Notes: a model not told the origin generated them from the letters alone. Shown: positions 8,469-17,647, numbered from the stretch's first letter. The stretch is DNA of 64,000 nucleotides from Salsuginibacillus kocurii DSM 18087 (GCF_000377705.1 NZ_KB898624.1:404738-468737), one strand, 5' to 3'. Translations and numbers: made by a program.

Positions 8469-9250
8469 TCATCCACCCCTCCGAACATTTCTAAGAGTGT
8501 TCGGATTGTAATACCTATAAAATCAACCATATCACTGACGACTGTAAAAAAAGCAGGCAGCATTAACAATAGGATCGGCAGCCCGAGGAAAATTTTTAAA
8601 GGCAGTCCGACAACAAATACATTCATCTGCGGAACAGCCCGCGACATCATCCCCAGAGCAATATCCACCAGAAATAAAGACCCTACAATCGGAAAGGAGA
8701 TTTGAAAGGCAATCAAAAACGTTTGTGAAAAAGTCTCAACAATAAACCGGGCAATTCCTTCTTCTCCAAACGGTAAGTAAAGTTGCGTGAGCGGTACATA
8801 TTCATAACTATAATAAATGCCGTCAAGCATAACATGATGGCCGTCTACGGCTAACAAAAAAAGAATGGCAAATGCATTGAGTAGCCCTCCCGAAAGCGGA
8901 GTCTGCGCACCTGTTTGGGGGTCAATGACGTTTGCTACTAAAAACCCCATCTTGTAATCAATAAAAGCCCCTGCTGTTTGAACAGCGCTAAAAATAATAT
9001 TTGCAGCCATGCCTAAAAACAAACCAAGCATGATTTCTTTACCTATGAGCAAAAAATACAAACCGTCAACAGGAATGGGGTCTGGTTCAACGATAAAAAA
9101 CATAATAAATGATAAATAACCAGCGATTCCTATTCGAAATGTAGTAGGAAGGGTTTGAAATGAAAAAATGGGCAAAGCTGAAAAAAATGCTAATACTCGT
9201 ACAAACATAAGCAGCCAGGCAGGAAACAAATTCAGCCATTCAAGTTCCAC
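8465..9250 (-). CDS. fliR: Flagellar export gate protein FliR
   Basis: Polytopic membrane subunit of the export gate core, assembling with FliP and FliQ. 261 residues with six strongly hydrophobic stretches and the conserved FQISFPI near residue 183. The start is GTG at 9250 behind a GGAGGGG Shine-Dalgarno. It overlaps flhB by four bases. Confidence 0.96.
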   Translation of the reverse strand: MELEWLNLFPAWLLMFVRVLAFFSALPIFSFQTLPTTFRIGIAGYLSFIMFFIVEPDPIPVDGLYFLLIGKEIMLGLFLGMAANIIFSAVQTAGAFIDYKMGFLVANVIDPQTGAQTPLSGGLLNAFAILFLLAVDGHHVMLDGIYYSYEYVPLTQLYLPFGEEGIARFIVETFSQTFLIAFQISFPIVGSLFLVDIALGMMSRAVPQMNVFVVGLPLKIFLGLPILLLMLPAFFTVVSDMVDFIGITIRTLLEMFGGVDE

Positions 9251-9268
9251 AGGCTCCCCTCCGTTCCA

Positions 9269-9538
9269 TTACCCGACAAAATTGTGCAAATTACTAAGCA
9301 CTTGGTTGGCAAAATTTACGACATGGTTTAGCATCCAGGGGCCAAATACAACAAGCGCTCCCATGACGCCAGCGATTTTTGGAATAAATGCTAATGTTTG
9401 TTCCTGAATTTGCGTGGTAGCTTGAAAGATAGCAACCCCTAGACCTAATAGTAAAGCTACCAGTAACAGTGGCCCAGCCACTATAAAGATAGTCAGTACG
9501 CCATTTTCAGCTACTGTAAGCACTGTTTCTGCGCTCAT
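9269..9538 (-). CDS. fliQ: Flagellar export gate protein FliQ
   Basis: 89 residues, two transmembrane helices (about 15-38 and 51-72), with the FliQ signature QATTQIQEQTL between them. Part of the FliPQR gate through which axial proteins leave the cell. Sits between fliP and fliR as in other Bacillaceae. Confidence 0.96.
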   Translation of the reverse strand: MSAETVLTVAENGVLTIFIVAGPLLLVALLLGLGVAIFQATTQIQEQTLAFIPKIAGVMGALVVFGPWMLNHVVNFANQVLSNLHNFVG

Positions 9539-9553
9539 TTTTGATCACACCTT

Positions 9554-10234
9554 CTAATAACTGAGCAAGAGCGATTCGACAATTAAATACCACCCATCCA
9601 CCAACACAAATAATAGGATCTTAAACGGCAGAGAAATCATAACTGGCGGAAGCATCATCATACCCATAGACATTAAAACACTCGCCACAATCATATCGAT
9701 AACAAGAAAAGGAATAAAAATGAGAAATCCTATTTGAAAAGCCGTCTTTAATTCACTAATAGCAAATGCCGGCACCATCGCTGTTAAAGGAATATCTTCA
9801 ATGGTTTCAGGCTGCTCCATTCCCGCATAATCAATAAAAAGTGCCAAGTCTTTTTCACGGGTATGCTCGGCCATAAATTCTTTCAATGGAATTGAAGCTT
9901 CTTCAAAAGCTTCATCCTGATTAATATCTCCATCTAAAAATGGAGTGAGAGCTTCTTCATTTATTTCAGCAAACACCGGCGCCATAATGAAAAATGTTAG
10001 AAAGAGCGCCAGGGCAATTAATACTTGGTTCGGGGGCATTTGCTGGGTCGCAATACCTTGCCGGACAAATGACAAGACCACCACAATACGAGTGAAGCAG
10101 GTCATTAAAATCAAAATCGCCGGTGCCAGCGATAACACAGTAAGAAGAAGTAAGAGCTGAAGAGCTGTCGACATGTTTTCAGGATCGTCCCCTAAAAAGT
10201 TTCCTATATCAATAGCTGGTACCATTGCAATCAT
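9554..10234 (-). CDS. fliP: Flagellar export gate protein FliP
   Basis: 226 residues with four hydrophobic segments and the signatures FVRQGIATQQMPPNQVL and IDMIVASVLMSMGMMMLPP. Forms the pentameric core of the export gate. The start ATG overlaps the fliO stop (CGATGA) and has a GAGGG Shine-Dalgarno inside fliO. Unlike proteobacterial FliP it has only a short pre-sequence. Confidence 0.96.
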   Translation of the reverse strand: MIAMVPAIDIGNFLGDDPENMSTALQLLLLLTVLSLAPAILILMTCFTRIVVVLSFVRQGIATQQMPPNQVLIALALFLTFFIMAPVFAEINEEALTPFLDGDINQDEAFEEASIPLKEFMAEHTREKDLALFIDYAGMEQPETIEDIPLTAMVPAFAISELKTAFQIGFLIFIPFLVIDMIVASVLMSMGMMMLPPVMISLPFKILLFVLVDGWYLIVESLLLSY

Positions 10235-10896
10235 CGGTTCTGATCCCTCACAACATTCTTGATGTCTTCTCTTGATTTGTTCACATCATCTAATCGTTCT
10301 TTCAGCAGTGGCTCTAGTTCTTGCGATGAAGCTTGGGGAGAATTTTTTGCCCTTTGCTGGCGCCACCAATCCAACGCTTTTTTGGACAGATCGGGCGCAG
10401 GAGCTTCATCTTCTTTTAGAAGCTGCTCAATTTCTGCTTCGTCTTCAATCTCCCGCAGCAATTGAATTGAATCCCCTACCCCGACAACAAGCAAACGGTC
10501 GCCAACCTTTACAATTTGGACAGATTTATTGCTGCCAAGTGGCACCCCGCCCACATTCTGAAGGGTCCGTTTCCCCCGGTACGCCTGGGACCTGCTTTTA
10601 ATAATTTTCAGCAGGACATACATAATAAGAACAACAATCCCTAAGCCTATCATCATTTGAAAAAATGAACTGACAAGCGATTGATCAGCTAGAGGAGCAG
10701 TGTCGTCACCTTGTTCTCCTACCGGAAGTTCGCCTTCTTCTTCTTCTTCCTCTTCGGATTCTTCGGCTTCTTCGTTATTTAGCATGTCATCGACACTACC
10801 GTCTTCTTCCTCTGCTAACGCTGCACCTGGAGTCCCCAGTAAGCTAAGAAGCAGAATCAATATAAAACAAGTTATCCGTTTTCTCAGCTGAAACAC
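10231..10896 (-). CDS. fliO: Flagellar biosynthesis protein FliO/FliZ type
   Basis: Helps assemble or stabilise the FliPQR gate. 221 residues from GTG 10896 (GAGAGGG eight bases upstream); a GTG at 10905 is possible. An N-terminal signal peptide is visible with a TPGAALAEE cleavage region. A very acidic extracytoplasmic segment follows, then one membrane helix (about 78-98) and a cytoplasmic domain with GGVPLGSNKSVQIVKVGDRLLVVGV. Called fliZ in older Bacillus annotation. Confidence 0.9.
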   Translation of the reverse strand: MFQLRKRITCFILILLLSLLGTPGAALAEEEDGSVDDMLNNEEAEESEEEEEEEGELPVGEQGDDTAPLADQSLVSSFFQMMIGLGIVVLIMYVLLKIIKSRSQAYRGKRTLQNVGGVPLGSNKSVQIVKVGDRLLVVGVGDSIQLLREIEDEAEIEQLLKEDEAPAPDLSKKALDWWRQQRAKNSPQASSQELEPLLKERLDDVNKSREDIKNVVRDQNR

Positions 10897-10917
10897 ATTG
10901 AGCACCCTCTCTTCTTC

Positions 10918-11280
10918 TTATGCCAGGGTTTTATTAATCGCTTCTAATACGCGGTCTGCCTGAAAAGGCTTGACAATGAAATCTTTTGCTCCGGCTTGAA
11001 TCGCATCAATCACCATAGCCTGCTGCCCCATAGCAGAACACATAACGATATTTGCTTCCGGGTCGAATGTTTTAATTTCCTTTAATGCAGCGATGCCGTC
11101 TTTTTCTGGCATGGTAATGTCCATTGTCACTAAATCAGGAGTTACTTCTTTATAAAGATCAACTGCTTCCTGACCGTCTTTTGCTTCTCCCGCAATTTCA
11201 TACCCATTTTTCTCTAAAATATCTTTAACCATCATGCGCATAAAAGCAGCATCATCTACGATCAAAACTGTATAAGCCAT
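10918..11280 (-). CDS. cheY: Chemotaxis response regulator CheY
   Basis: Single receiver domain that, when phosphorylated, binds the flagellar switch (FliM/FliY). 120 residues from ATG 11280, with AGGTGG six bases upstream. Acidic pocket in IVDDAAFMR, phospho-acceptor Asp54 in VTMDITMPEKDG, and the conserved Lys in FIVKPF. Between fliY and fliO as in B. subtilis. Confidence 0.97.
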   Translation of the reverse strand: MAYTVLIVDDAAFMRMMVKDILEKNGYEIAGEAKDGQEAVDLYKEVTPDLVTMDITMPEKDGIAALKEIKTFDPEANIVMCSAMGQQAMVIDAIQAGAKDFIVKPFQADRVLEAINKTLA

Positions 11281-11307
11281 CATTTCCACCTTCCGTGTTC
11301 TATAGGT

Positions 11308-12579
11308 TTATTTCAATTTTTTGAGCCGGTCTTCTGGACTTACAATATCCGTCACACGTACGCCGAAGTTTTCTTCAATCACTACAACTTCCCCTTTGGC
11401 AATCAGCTTTTGATTCACAAGGATATCGACTGGCTCTCCTGCTAATTTATCCAGTTCAATAATAGACCCTTGAGAAAATTCGAGAATCTCTCGAATTGAA
11501 CGCTTCGTTCTGCCCAGCTCGACTGAGACTTCAAGTGGAATGTCCATCAGCATATTTAAATTCTTCGTTTCTGTTTCATTTAATTGCGGCGCGTCAAATG
11601 AAGAAAAAGCAGCCGGCTGCACATCTTTTGCTCTATTATTCATGTGCCCTCCCAATTGCTGTGGCTCAGAAAAACCTCCCGGCGCCTGTTGATAAGCGGG
11701 CTCCTGATTCGTGCTCATGCCTTGATTCGGCTGGGTATTTGGCTGAGGTTCGGGCTCTATTTGTTCTGACTCACTTGTTTCAGGCGAAGCAAGAGTTTCT
11801 GCTTCCTCCTCAGGCGGGTTCATTAAGTCTTCTACCATTTGCTTCGCAAACCCTACTGTTACTAATTGCATCAACACTGAATCTATCAGATCTCCTACTT
11901 GGAGACGGAAGGAGATTTTTATTATTGTTTCATCTCCTGGCACTTTGTCTGTGCCTTCTTTTTCTGTAACATCCAGTACATCAATGCCAGGAGGGGAAAT
12001 ATCCACCCGTTTGTTAAAGACCGTCGACATAGAAGTCGATGCACTACCCATCATCTGATTCATCGCTTCTTGGACAGCACTTAAATGCATATCGCTTAAT
12101 TCCTCAGCTGGTGCCGTGCCGTCGCCCCCCAGCATAAGATCGGCAATAATTGCCGCATCCGTTGAATCAATAACGAGTAAATTCGTGCCTTCAAACCCAT
12201 CTGTATATTGGACATGGATCGATACATGTGGGTTCGGGAATTCAGCTTCTAATAATTCTGAGTGAATAGCACTTACGACCGGCGTTGTAATATCTACTTT
12301 TTGGTTTAAAAGCTGAGCTAACGCTGTTGCCGCGCTCCCAAATGAAATATTTCCGATTTCACCTAGAGCGTCCTGTTCAATCGTGGTCAAGTAATCATCT
12401 ACATTTAATGCCGCTTTACTGTTCGGTGGAGGGTAGCCGTTACCATCTCCACCATCATCTCCGCCGCCTCCTCCAGTTGGAGGCTGGCTGTCACTGTCCT
12501 TATCTCCTGCATCATCATTATTTACGCCTTTTAGCAGTTCATTGATTTCATCCTGCGACAGCATATCATCATTCATCAT
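11308..12579 (-). CDS. fliY: Flagellar switch protein/CheY-P phosphatase FliY
   Basis: C-ring protein joining a FliM-like CheY-binding N-terminus (MLSQDEINELLKG), a CheC-like phosphatase module and a C-terminal FliN domain (about 345-420, IPLEVSVELGRTKRSI). 423 residues, longer than the roughly 380 of B. subtilis because of a Gly/Asp/Pro-rich linker near residue 35 and an acidic Gln/Pro-rich linker near 270-330. Both phosphatase half-sites are present (GEIGNISFGSA and QEAMNQMMGSA). The start overlaps the fliM stop. Confidence 0.95.
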   Translation of the reverse strand: MMNDDMLSQDEINELLKGVNNDDAGDKDSDSQPPTGGGGGDDGGDGNGYPPPNSKAALNVDDYLTTIEQDALGEIGNISFGSAATALAQLLNQKVDITTPVVSAIHSELLEAEFPNPHVSIHVQYTDGFEGTNLLVIDSTDAAIIADLMLGGDGTAPAEELSDMHLSAVQEAMNQMMGSASTSMSTVFNKRVDISPPGIDVLDVTEKEGTDKVPGDETIIKISFRLQVGDLIDSVLMQLVTVGFAKQMVEDLMNPPEEEAETLASPETSESEQIEPEPQPNTQPNQGMSTNQEPAYQQAPGGFSEPQQLGGHMNNRAKDVQPAAFSSFDAPQLNETETKNLNMLMDIPLEVSVELGRTKRSIREILEFSQGSIIELDKLAGEPVDILVNQKLIAKGEVVVIEENFGVRVTDIVSPEDRLKKLK

Positions 12580-13561
12580 CTTCACCCTCCTCAATTTCCT
12601 CGGTTACTTGAACCGCTAAATGGTGGTTCACTTGTCCCGGCTGTGCTTTATATTTTCTTTCGCCACCGACATAAACGGGCAATGGCTCGTCAATTCTTTG
12701 GTCAAGTTCCATAACATCGCCAGAGTTTAAATACAACAATTCTTCTACCGTAATCTGCGAGCGGCCAAGTAGAGCCTGGATAGGTAATGGAGCTTTTTTA
12801 ACAGTAGCTTCAAGCGCTTGTTCCTCTCCTGCGTTTCGTTCTCGTTTTTTGGTCTGCATCCAGTGATGGACATTCAATTTTGGCAGAATCTCTTCTAGAA
12901 CCACGTGTGGAAGACAAATGTTAATCATGCCGGTCGTTTCATTTATCGTGGTAGAAAGGGAAATGACAACGACCGTTTCATTCGGAGAAACCATCTGTAA
13001 AAACTGGGGGTTCACTTCTAAATCTTCCATAACTGGTTCCATGTCAATGACTGAACTCCACGCTTCCTGAAAGCTGTCAAGCATTCGTTGAAATAATTGA
13101 GATATAATTCTCGTTTCAATTTCAGTAAGATTATCTACTTTATTTATGCTTGACCCTTTTCCCCCTAACAACCGATCAAGCATGGCATAGCCAATGTTTG
13201 GGTTCGTTTCCATGAGTAAGCGCCCTTCAAGCGGATAAGAATCAAAAACATTTAACAGCGTCATTTTGGGCACTGACCGGATAAACTCTTCATATGGAAG
13301 CTGATCTACTGAAGCAACAGAAATTTGCACGAAGGTGCGAAGCTGAGCTGATAAGGCAGTAGTTAAAAGCCGGGCAAAGTTTTCGTGGATTCGAGAGAGG
13401 GAACGGACCTGATCTTTTGAAAAGCGAAGCGCTCGTTTAAAGTCATATGTTTTTACTTTTCGCTCCGTTTCTTCTTGTTTTAAATCATCCGCATCCATTT
13501 CTCCAGTTGATATCGCGGACAAGAGTGCGTCAATCTCACCTTGCGACAGAACATCGCTCAT
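12569..13561 (-). CDS. fliM: Flagellar motor switch protein FliM
   Basis: C-ring subunit that binds CheY-P through its N-terminal LSQGEIDALLSA. 330 residues from ATG 13561 (AGAGGTGA upstream). The middle CheC-like domain is followed by a C-terminal FliN-like domain (about 240-320, LPIQALLGRSQITVEELLYL). It overlaps fliY by 11 bases. Confidence 0.97.
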   Translation of the reverse strand: MSDVLSQGEIDALLSAISTGEMDADDLKQEETERKVKTYDFKRALRFSKDQVRSLSRIHENFARLLTTALSAQLRTFVQISVASVDQLPYEEFIRSVPKMTLLNVFDSYPLEGRLLMETNPNIGYAMLDRLLGGKGSSINKVDNLTEIETRIISQLFQRMLDSFQEAWSSVIDMEPVMEDLEVNPQFLQMVSPNETVVVISLSTTINETTGMINICLPHVVLEEILPKLNVHHWMQTKKRERNAGEEQALEATVKKAPLPIQALLGRSQITVEELLYLNSGDVMELDQRIDEPLPVYVGGERKYKAQPGQVNHHLAVQVTEEIEEGEDDE

Positions 13562-13597
13562 GTAGTTCACCTCTTTTCTTCCCTGTACAAACGTTGA

Positions 13598-14035
13598 TTA
13601 TTGAATCATGCGTTCTGTCGTATAGACCCGGATAATAGACCCTTCATCAAGAAGTTCATCGGCCTGGAGACGCACACGTTCCTCCAATTCATCGATGCCA
13701 TCCTGTGAAGAAAGCTCAGATGCAGACATACCGGCCAATTCACGAATAATAATATTATTAACCTGAAAATCACGCTGCTCCAGCTCATCACGAGCATTAC
13801 CCGAATCAGCATGAATTCTAAATTGAGCACGAATAAATTGGTTTCCATCTTCAAGGTTGGTCGTAATCTCTTCAGTTTCCCATGAATGTTCAATAATTTC
13901 ATCAATCGTTGGCTCACCATCAGGTGACGTATTCCCTTGCGCAAACTGATTCACTAATACAAGAGTCACTACGCCGACAAGTGTCAGCGCTACGAGGATG
14001 ATGAGCATGATATTTATGAGCCGATTTTCAAACAT
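13598..14035 (-). CDS. fliL: Flagellar basal-body associated protein FliL
   Basis: Single-pass inner-membrane protein that supports stator function. 145 residues: N-terminal membrane anchor (about 8-29), then an acidic periplasmic-side domain with QFIRAQFRIHADSGNARDELEQR (first and last parts of the FliL fold) ending in YTTERMIQ. Positioned between swrD and fliM as expected. Confidence 0.93.
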   Translation of the reverse strand: MFENRLINIMLIILVALTLVGVVTLVLVNQFAQGNTSPDGEPTIDEIIEHSWETEEITTNLEDGNQFIRAQFRIHADSGNARDELEQRDFQVNNIIIRELAGMSASELSSQDGIDELEERVRLQADELLDEGSIIRVYTTERMIQ

Positions 14036-14037
14036 AA

Positions 14038-14259
14038 TTAAGTCCCCTCCTCATCTGTCAAAAAACCACGGACTCCGACAAGGCCGAAGGACCGGTAGCA
14101 AGCATGAATTAACCGTTTCACTTCATCGAGCGATTCTTTAACCACAATCTTTTTGCTGTTGGTCAATGTAATCGTCGTATCAGGAAACGCCTGAATTTGT
14201 TCGATATGAAGTGCGTTAAGTAAAAACGCCTGTCCGTTCAGACGGGTTAGTTCAATCAT
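14038..14259 (-). CDS. swrD: Swarming motility protein SwrD (FlbD family)
   Basis: 73 residues; begins with the family signature MIELTRLNG and holds PDTTITLTNSKKIVVKES. In B. subtilis SwrD raises flagellar motor power. The ATG at 14259 fits the family N-terminus exactly, yet the only good Shine-Dalgarno (AAGGGAGGTG, 14296-14305) is 38 bases upstream, with a GC-rich hairpin between. An in-frame TTG at 14283 (14 bases from the same site) would add eight residues. The start is therefore uncertain. Confidence 0.88.
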   Translation of the reverse strand: MIELTRLNGQAFLLNALHIEQIQAFPDTTITLTNSKKIVVKESLDEVKRLIHACYRSFGLVGVRGFLTDEEGT

Positions 14260-14266
14260 ATGTATA

Positions 14267-14305
14267 GGGGGGCCAGTGGCCAATGCCCCGGCCCGCACCT
14301 CCCTT
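14267..14305 (-). promoter_or_regulatory. Hairpin between Shine-Dalgarno and start codon of swrD
   Basis: The Shine-Dalgarno core (14298-14303) and the ATG (14257-14259) are separated by a segment able to pair: 14269-14273 with 14285-14289, or 14270-14274 with 14290-14294, plus a nested GGCC/GGCC stem at 14271-14281. Folding would bring the ribosome site close to the ATG. Seen in sequence; function inferred. Confidence 0.5.
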
Positions 14306-14323
14306 AATAATAGATTCAAAACC

Positions 14324-15154
14324 TTACTGCTTTAAGTTTACAAGTTCCTGCAAAATTTCATCCGATGTTGTAATAATGCGCGTATTTGCCTGGAAACCAC
14401 GCTGCGCGGTGATCATTTCCGTAAACTCTTCAGAAAGGTCGACGTTCGACATTTCAAGCGTCCCGGCTACAAGTTCACCAGCTCCATCGGCGGTTGGAGC
14501 ACTGATTTCAGGCTCCCCTGAGTTAGCTGATTCTTGTAATAAATTATCTCCTATTTTATTAAGTCCCTCTGGATTTGCGAACTGAGCCACTTCGATTTGT
14601 CCCGCCACTTCTGTTTCTCCATCTTCTACAAAGTTCACCGTACCATCTTGTCCAACACTAAAACTCTCAGCATCTACTGGAATTTGAATCGTTCCATCAC
14701 CATCTTGATCTCCAGCAAAGTCTTCCTCATCATTGCCAATCAAATATAAACCATCCTGATTTACAATATACCCCTCTTCGTCTAGGTAAAAATTCCCAGC
14801 TCTAGTGTAAGAAATGGCTCCATCCTCTTCCGGGTCTTCTTGTACCTGAAAGAAACCATCACCAGAAATCCCTAAGTCCAACTCTCGATTTGTATTCTGC
14901 AAGCTTCCTTGGGTATGGATGTTGTCAATAGAACCCATTTGCGCACCCAAACCAACTTGCTGGGCATTTACGCCGCCCCGTTCATCAGTTGGGCCAGTAG
15001 CGCCCTGTGACTGTTGGCTGACCATATCACTAAAGGTAGCCCGCCCTTTTTTAAAGCCGAAGGTGTTAACGTTTGAGATATTATTACCTAACACATCTAA
15101 TTTTTCTTGGTGGTTGTTTAAGCCGGAAATCCCGGAATACATGGATCTTAGCAT
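14324..15154 (-). CDS. flgE: Flagellar hook protein FlgE (FlgG/FlgE family)
   Basis: 276 residues, the length of the Bacillus hook protein long called flgG/flgE. N-terminal rod/hook signature LDVLGNNISNVNTFGFKKGR (residues 20-39). The motif GGVNAQQVGLGAQ follows, and the C-terminal DLSEEFTEMITAQRGFQANTRIITTSDEILQELVNLKQ region is typical of axial proteins. The middle is acidic (EDPEEDG, DQDGDG). Forms the universal joint between rod and filament. Confidence 0.93.
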   Translation of the reverse strand: MLRSMYSGISGLNNHQEKLDVLGNNISNVNTFGFKKGRATFSDMVSQQSQGATGPTDERGGVNAQQVGLGAQMGSIDNIHTQGSLQNTNRELDLGISGDGFFQVQEDPEEDGAISYTRAGNFYLDEEGYIVNQDGLYLIGNDEEDFAGDQDGDGTIQIPVDAESFSVGQDGTVNFVEDGETEVAGQIEVAQFANPEGLNKIGDNLLQESANSGEPEISAPTADGAGELVAGTLEMSNVDLSEEFTEMITAQRGFQANTRIITTSDEILQELVNLKQ

Positions 15155-15235
15155 TCACTTCACGCTCCTGTATAAGTTCTTTACTCACCGCTTCAATCGG
15201 TCCGCGGTGGGTCGGCTTCCATTTTGGTCCAGCCG

Positions 15236-15631
15236 TTACTTTTTGTTCATCACAATTGTTCCGTCAATGTTGGTAAAAATGTGGCTTTCTGCTTCTCCCC
15301 GGTCCATGGCTGTCACGACAGTGTCATTTTTTGCACTGATGACAAGAGCAGCATCTTCAGTTAACACAAGCGAATCACGTACGCCTTTCTCTTTTGCTTC
15401 AGCTACTTTAGCTTGTATCTTCGTCCACTCTTCATCATTAATTTGAATATCTCGACTTTCCATCCGTTCGGCCGCATGCCTGCTCATTTTCAGTTCTTTA
15501 GTATCATCAATCTTTTGTTGAAGCATATCCTGAAAACGGGTCTGGCTTTCTTTACTTTCGGTTTCAGGCTTGCGGGTTGGTGTCGGTTTGGGCAACGGCT
15601 GGAGGCTGTACGGGTGGATAGTAGGATCCAT
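15236..15631 (-). CDS. Flagellar operon protein, TIGR02530/Flg_new family
   Basis: 131 residues. The C-terminal half (KMSRHAAERMESRDI through TVVTAMDRGEA to IFTNIDGTIV) matches the conserved small protein always found between flgD and flgE in Firmicutes. The N-terminal third is Pro/Lys-rich and probably flexible. Precise role unknown. ATG preceded by a GGGGGCG Shine-Dalgarno. Confidence 0.88.
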   Translation of the reverse strand: MDPTIHPYSLQPLPKPTPTRKPETESKESQTRFQDMLQQKIDDTKELKMSRHAAERMESRDIQINDEEWTKIQAKVAEAKEKGVRDSLVLTEDAALVISAKNDTVVTAMDRGEAESHIFTNIDGTIVMNKK

Positions 15632-15653
15632 AATTACGCCCCCTTATTTCTTC

Positions 15654-15791
15654 TTAAAATAGTTCGTCTAAGCTCGGATCTTGATCTTGGTCCACAGGCT
15701 CATCGATGAAATCTTCTTCCTCTCCGAAACTCTCATCAGCAGGCATTTCATCTACGACAAGCTGCCATCTGTGCCATCTGAGACGGTTTAA
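15654..15791 (-). other. Open acidic stretch in a second frame after the flgD stop
   Basis: The gap between flgD and the next gene holds 45 open codons in another frame than flgD, beginning right at the flgD stop and ending at TAA 15654-15656. It contains DEMPADES, close to the flgD tail DEMPEDDES, and a further acidic run ending PSLDELF. It has no good start codon. It could be a former or frameshift-reached tail of FlgD. Confidence 0.4.
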
Positions 15792-16294
15792 TCAGATTCA
15801 TCGTCCTCTGGCATCTCATCCATCTCTTCTCCTGGTGCAGCAACTTGAGCGAGCTGTTCACTCGATATCCAGTTATCATCATCTAATAAGAGACGTATAT
15901 TTCCATCACTGTCTCGTTTAACAGATACAACTTCGTTTTCTACTAGCTCTGTTTCTGTCCGGTATTCATCAACTTCTACTTCTCGTTCCCACTGAATTTT
16001 ATTACCGATCAGTTCGCTATGCTGTACGAGCGCACCGCCTTCATGAGCATCCACAAAGTCCTGGATGGCATCGCTCATATTGGTCATTTGTTCTAATGAA
16101 GTGAATTGAGCCATCTGCGCCACAAAATCTTTATCATCCATGGGGTCGAGCGGGTCTTGATTTTGAAGCTGGGCAATCAATATTTGCAGAAAGTCGTCTT
16201 TTCCCATGACTGTATCTTCGGGGTCTTTAATTTCTGCCTTTCGTTCCTGGGGAATGCTGTATGTTTCGTGGACTGTATTGGACAATCCTCTCAC
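15788..16294 (-). CDS. flgD: Flagellar hook cap/assembly scaffold FlgD
   Basis: Scaffold needed for hook polymerisation. 168 residues from GTG 16294; a TTG at 16285 behind GGTGAGAGG is equally possible. The conserved core [21 protein letters not shown] (first 20 shown by KDDFLQ to DPM, about 31-52) and [14 protein letters not shown] are clear. The C-terminus is short and very acidic. No Ig-like domain of the enterobacterial type, as usual in Bacillus. Abuts the fliK stop. Confidence 0.93.
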   Translation of the reverse strand: MRGLSNTVHETYSIPQERKAEIKDPEDTVMGKDDFLQILIAQLQNQDPLDPMDDKDFVAQMAQFTSLEQMTNMSDAIQDFVDAHEGGALVQHSELIGNKIQWEREVEVDEYRTETELVENEVVSVKRDSDGNIRLLLDDDNWISSEQLAQVAAPGEEMDEMPEDDESD

Positions 16295-17647
16295 CTACAC
16301 TTTTTCGTTAAATGTTAATTCATCAAGAAGTTCCTCAAAGCTTTTTTCTTCCTCTTCCTGGTCGTCAGCTACCTCGGCCTCTACCTTGTCTTTGTCTTGT
16401 TGTTCTTGCTGGCCTTTGCGTTGTTCACGTTCTTCATGCTGTTGCCAGTACGTAGACTGCTGTTGCAATTCAATCCGTTCAATATTGATATTCTGCTGCT
16501 GGAAAGCATTACGCAACTGATGAAGCTGAGATTCAACCAATTCTCTTGCAGCCGTACTGCTTGTCATAAGTCTTGCAATCACCCCTTCATCTGAACGCGT
16601 AAGTTGCACATCTAACCGCCCCAGATTTTCAGGATAGAGCTTTATAGAAAGCTGTTGGGTATGTTGGTTCACTTGTTGGAGATTCCCTTTTGCCAAAACA
16701 TTTTCAAACTGCCGTAAAAACTGGCTTTGCTGTACTTCACTTGACTTACTTTCCCCCATATGAATCGCTAATTGCTGGGCCCGGTTTAAAGCCTGGTTCG
16801 TGTCACTTAATTGTAAGGATGGCTGGCCCACAGCTGAATCCGCAGATCGGGTAAACGTCCGGTTTAATAACTCCTGCATAAACGATTGCGAAGAAGAACG
16901 ATTGTTTTCTGTACGTTGAACTTGTGTTTGCTCTCGTTCGAGACGCTCACCTGCACGTCCGTCTAACATGCTGCGGTCAAATCGCTGTTCAAAAGTCCGC
17001 TCTCTTACTAGTCCTTCTTGTCGATGCAAGCTATTCGCACTACTCTCATTGGAGTTTAAGTAAGCGGCCAGCCAGGCCACAGCCCCCTCTTCTTCGATCT
17101 CTTCTCCACCATCTAGAGTAGCTAGCCACTCATTCATTTCCGCTTGTACTTGCAGTGCTTCGTCACTTTCTGTGTTTTCTGTTTGCTTAAAAAGCATGGC
17201 AGTGGCACTTAATAGTGAAAGCGGATCAAGCTGAGCACTTTGGAGGTCAATTACCTGTTCAATCGACTCTTCATCTTTTATAGCATCTTCCAGCGTACGA
17301 GCAAGTTCTTCCGGCATACTTTCAAGCAATGCTTGAACCTCACCATCTTCTAGTAACTCTTTTTGAAAATAACCGTCTTCTAATGCCATAGTTTCGAAGA
17401 GCTCTTCCCATTTGGATAAGTCAAGGAGGCTTTCGTGTTCTCCTTTGTCTGCCCTCTCTTCTGTTAATAAAGCTAGCAGCTCTTCTTCGTCCATTCCTTC
17501 AGCAGCTTCTTTATCGGTGCCTGCTGCTCCGCTCAGTAATTCCAAAAAAGAAAACGCCCCGGTCCCCTTTTCTTTTACTGAAGCTTTGCCTTCTTGTCCG
17601 GGAACAGGCGGGGAAGCCGTTCCCATTTGCATCATGTTTGCCTGCAC
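16295..17647 (-). CDS. fliK: Flagellar hook-length control protein FliK
   Basis: Secreted ruler that measures hook length and triggers FlhB switching. 450 residues from GTG 17647 (AAAGGGGGTGA upstream). The long low-complexity, acidic and Gln-rich N-terminal part is typical. The conserved hook domain is near 330-405 (LSIKLYPENLGRLDVQL). The Gln/Glu-rich tail is expanded. A second gene with the same C-terminal domain lies at 36136-37998. Confidence 0.92.
   Translation of the reverse strand: MQANMMQMGTASPPVPGQEGKASVKEKGTGAFSFLELLSGAAGTDKEAAEGMDEEELLALLTEERADKGEHESLLDLSKWEELFETMALEDGYFQKELLEDGEVQALLESMPEELARTLEDAIKDEESIEQVIDLQSAQLDPLSLLSATAMLFKQTENTESDEALQVQAEMNEWLATLDGGEEIEEEGAVAWLAAYLNSNESSANSLHRQEGLVRERTFEQRFDRSMLDGRAGERLEREQTQVQRTENNRSSSQSFMQELLNRTFTRSADSAVGQPSLQLSDTNQALNRAQQLAIHMGESKSSEVQQSQFLRQFENVLAKGNLQQVNQHTQQLSIKLYPENLGRLDVQLTRSDEGVIARLMTSSTAARELVESQLHQLRNAFQQQNINIERIELQQQSTYWQQHEEREQRKGQQEQQDKDKVEAEVADDQEEEEKSFEELLDELTFNEKV

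Noticed and set aside
11496..11969. 157-residue plus-strand frame opposite fliY
   Set aside because: Antisense of the biased Gln/Pro/Glu linker coding region; no start signal.
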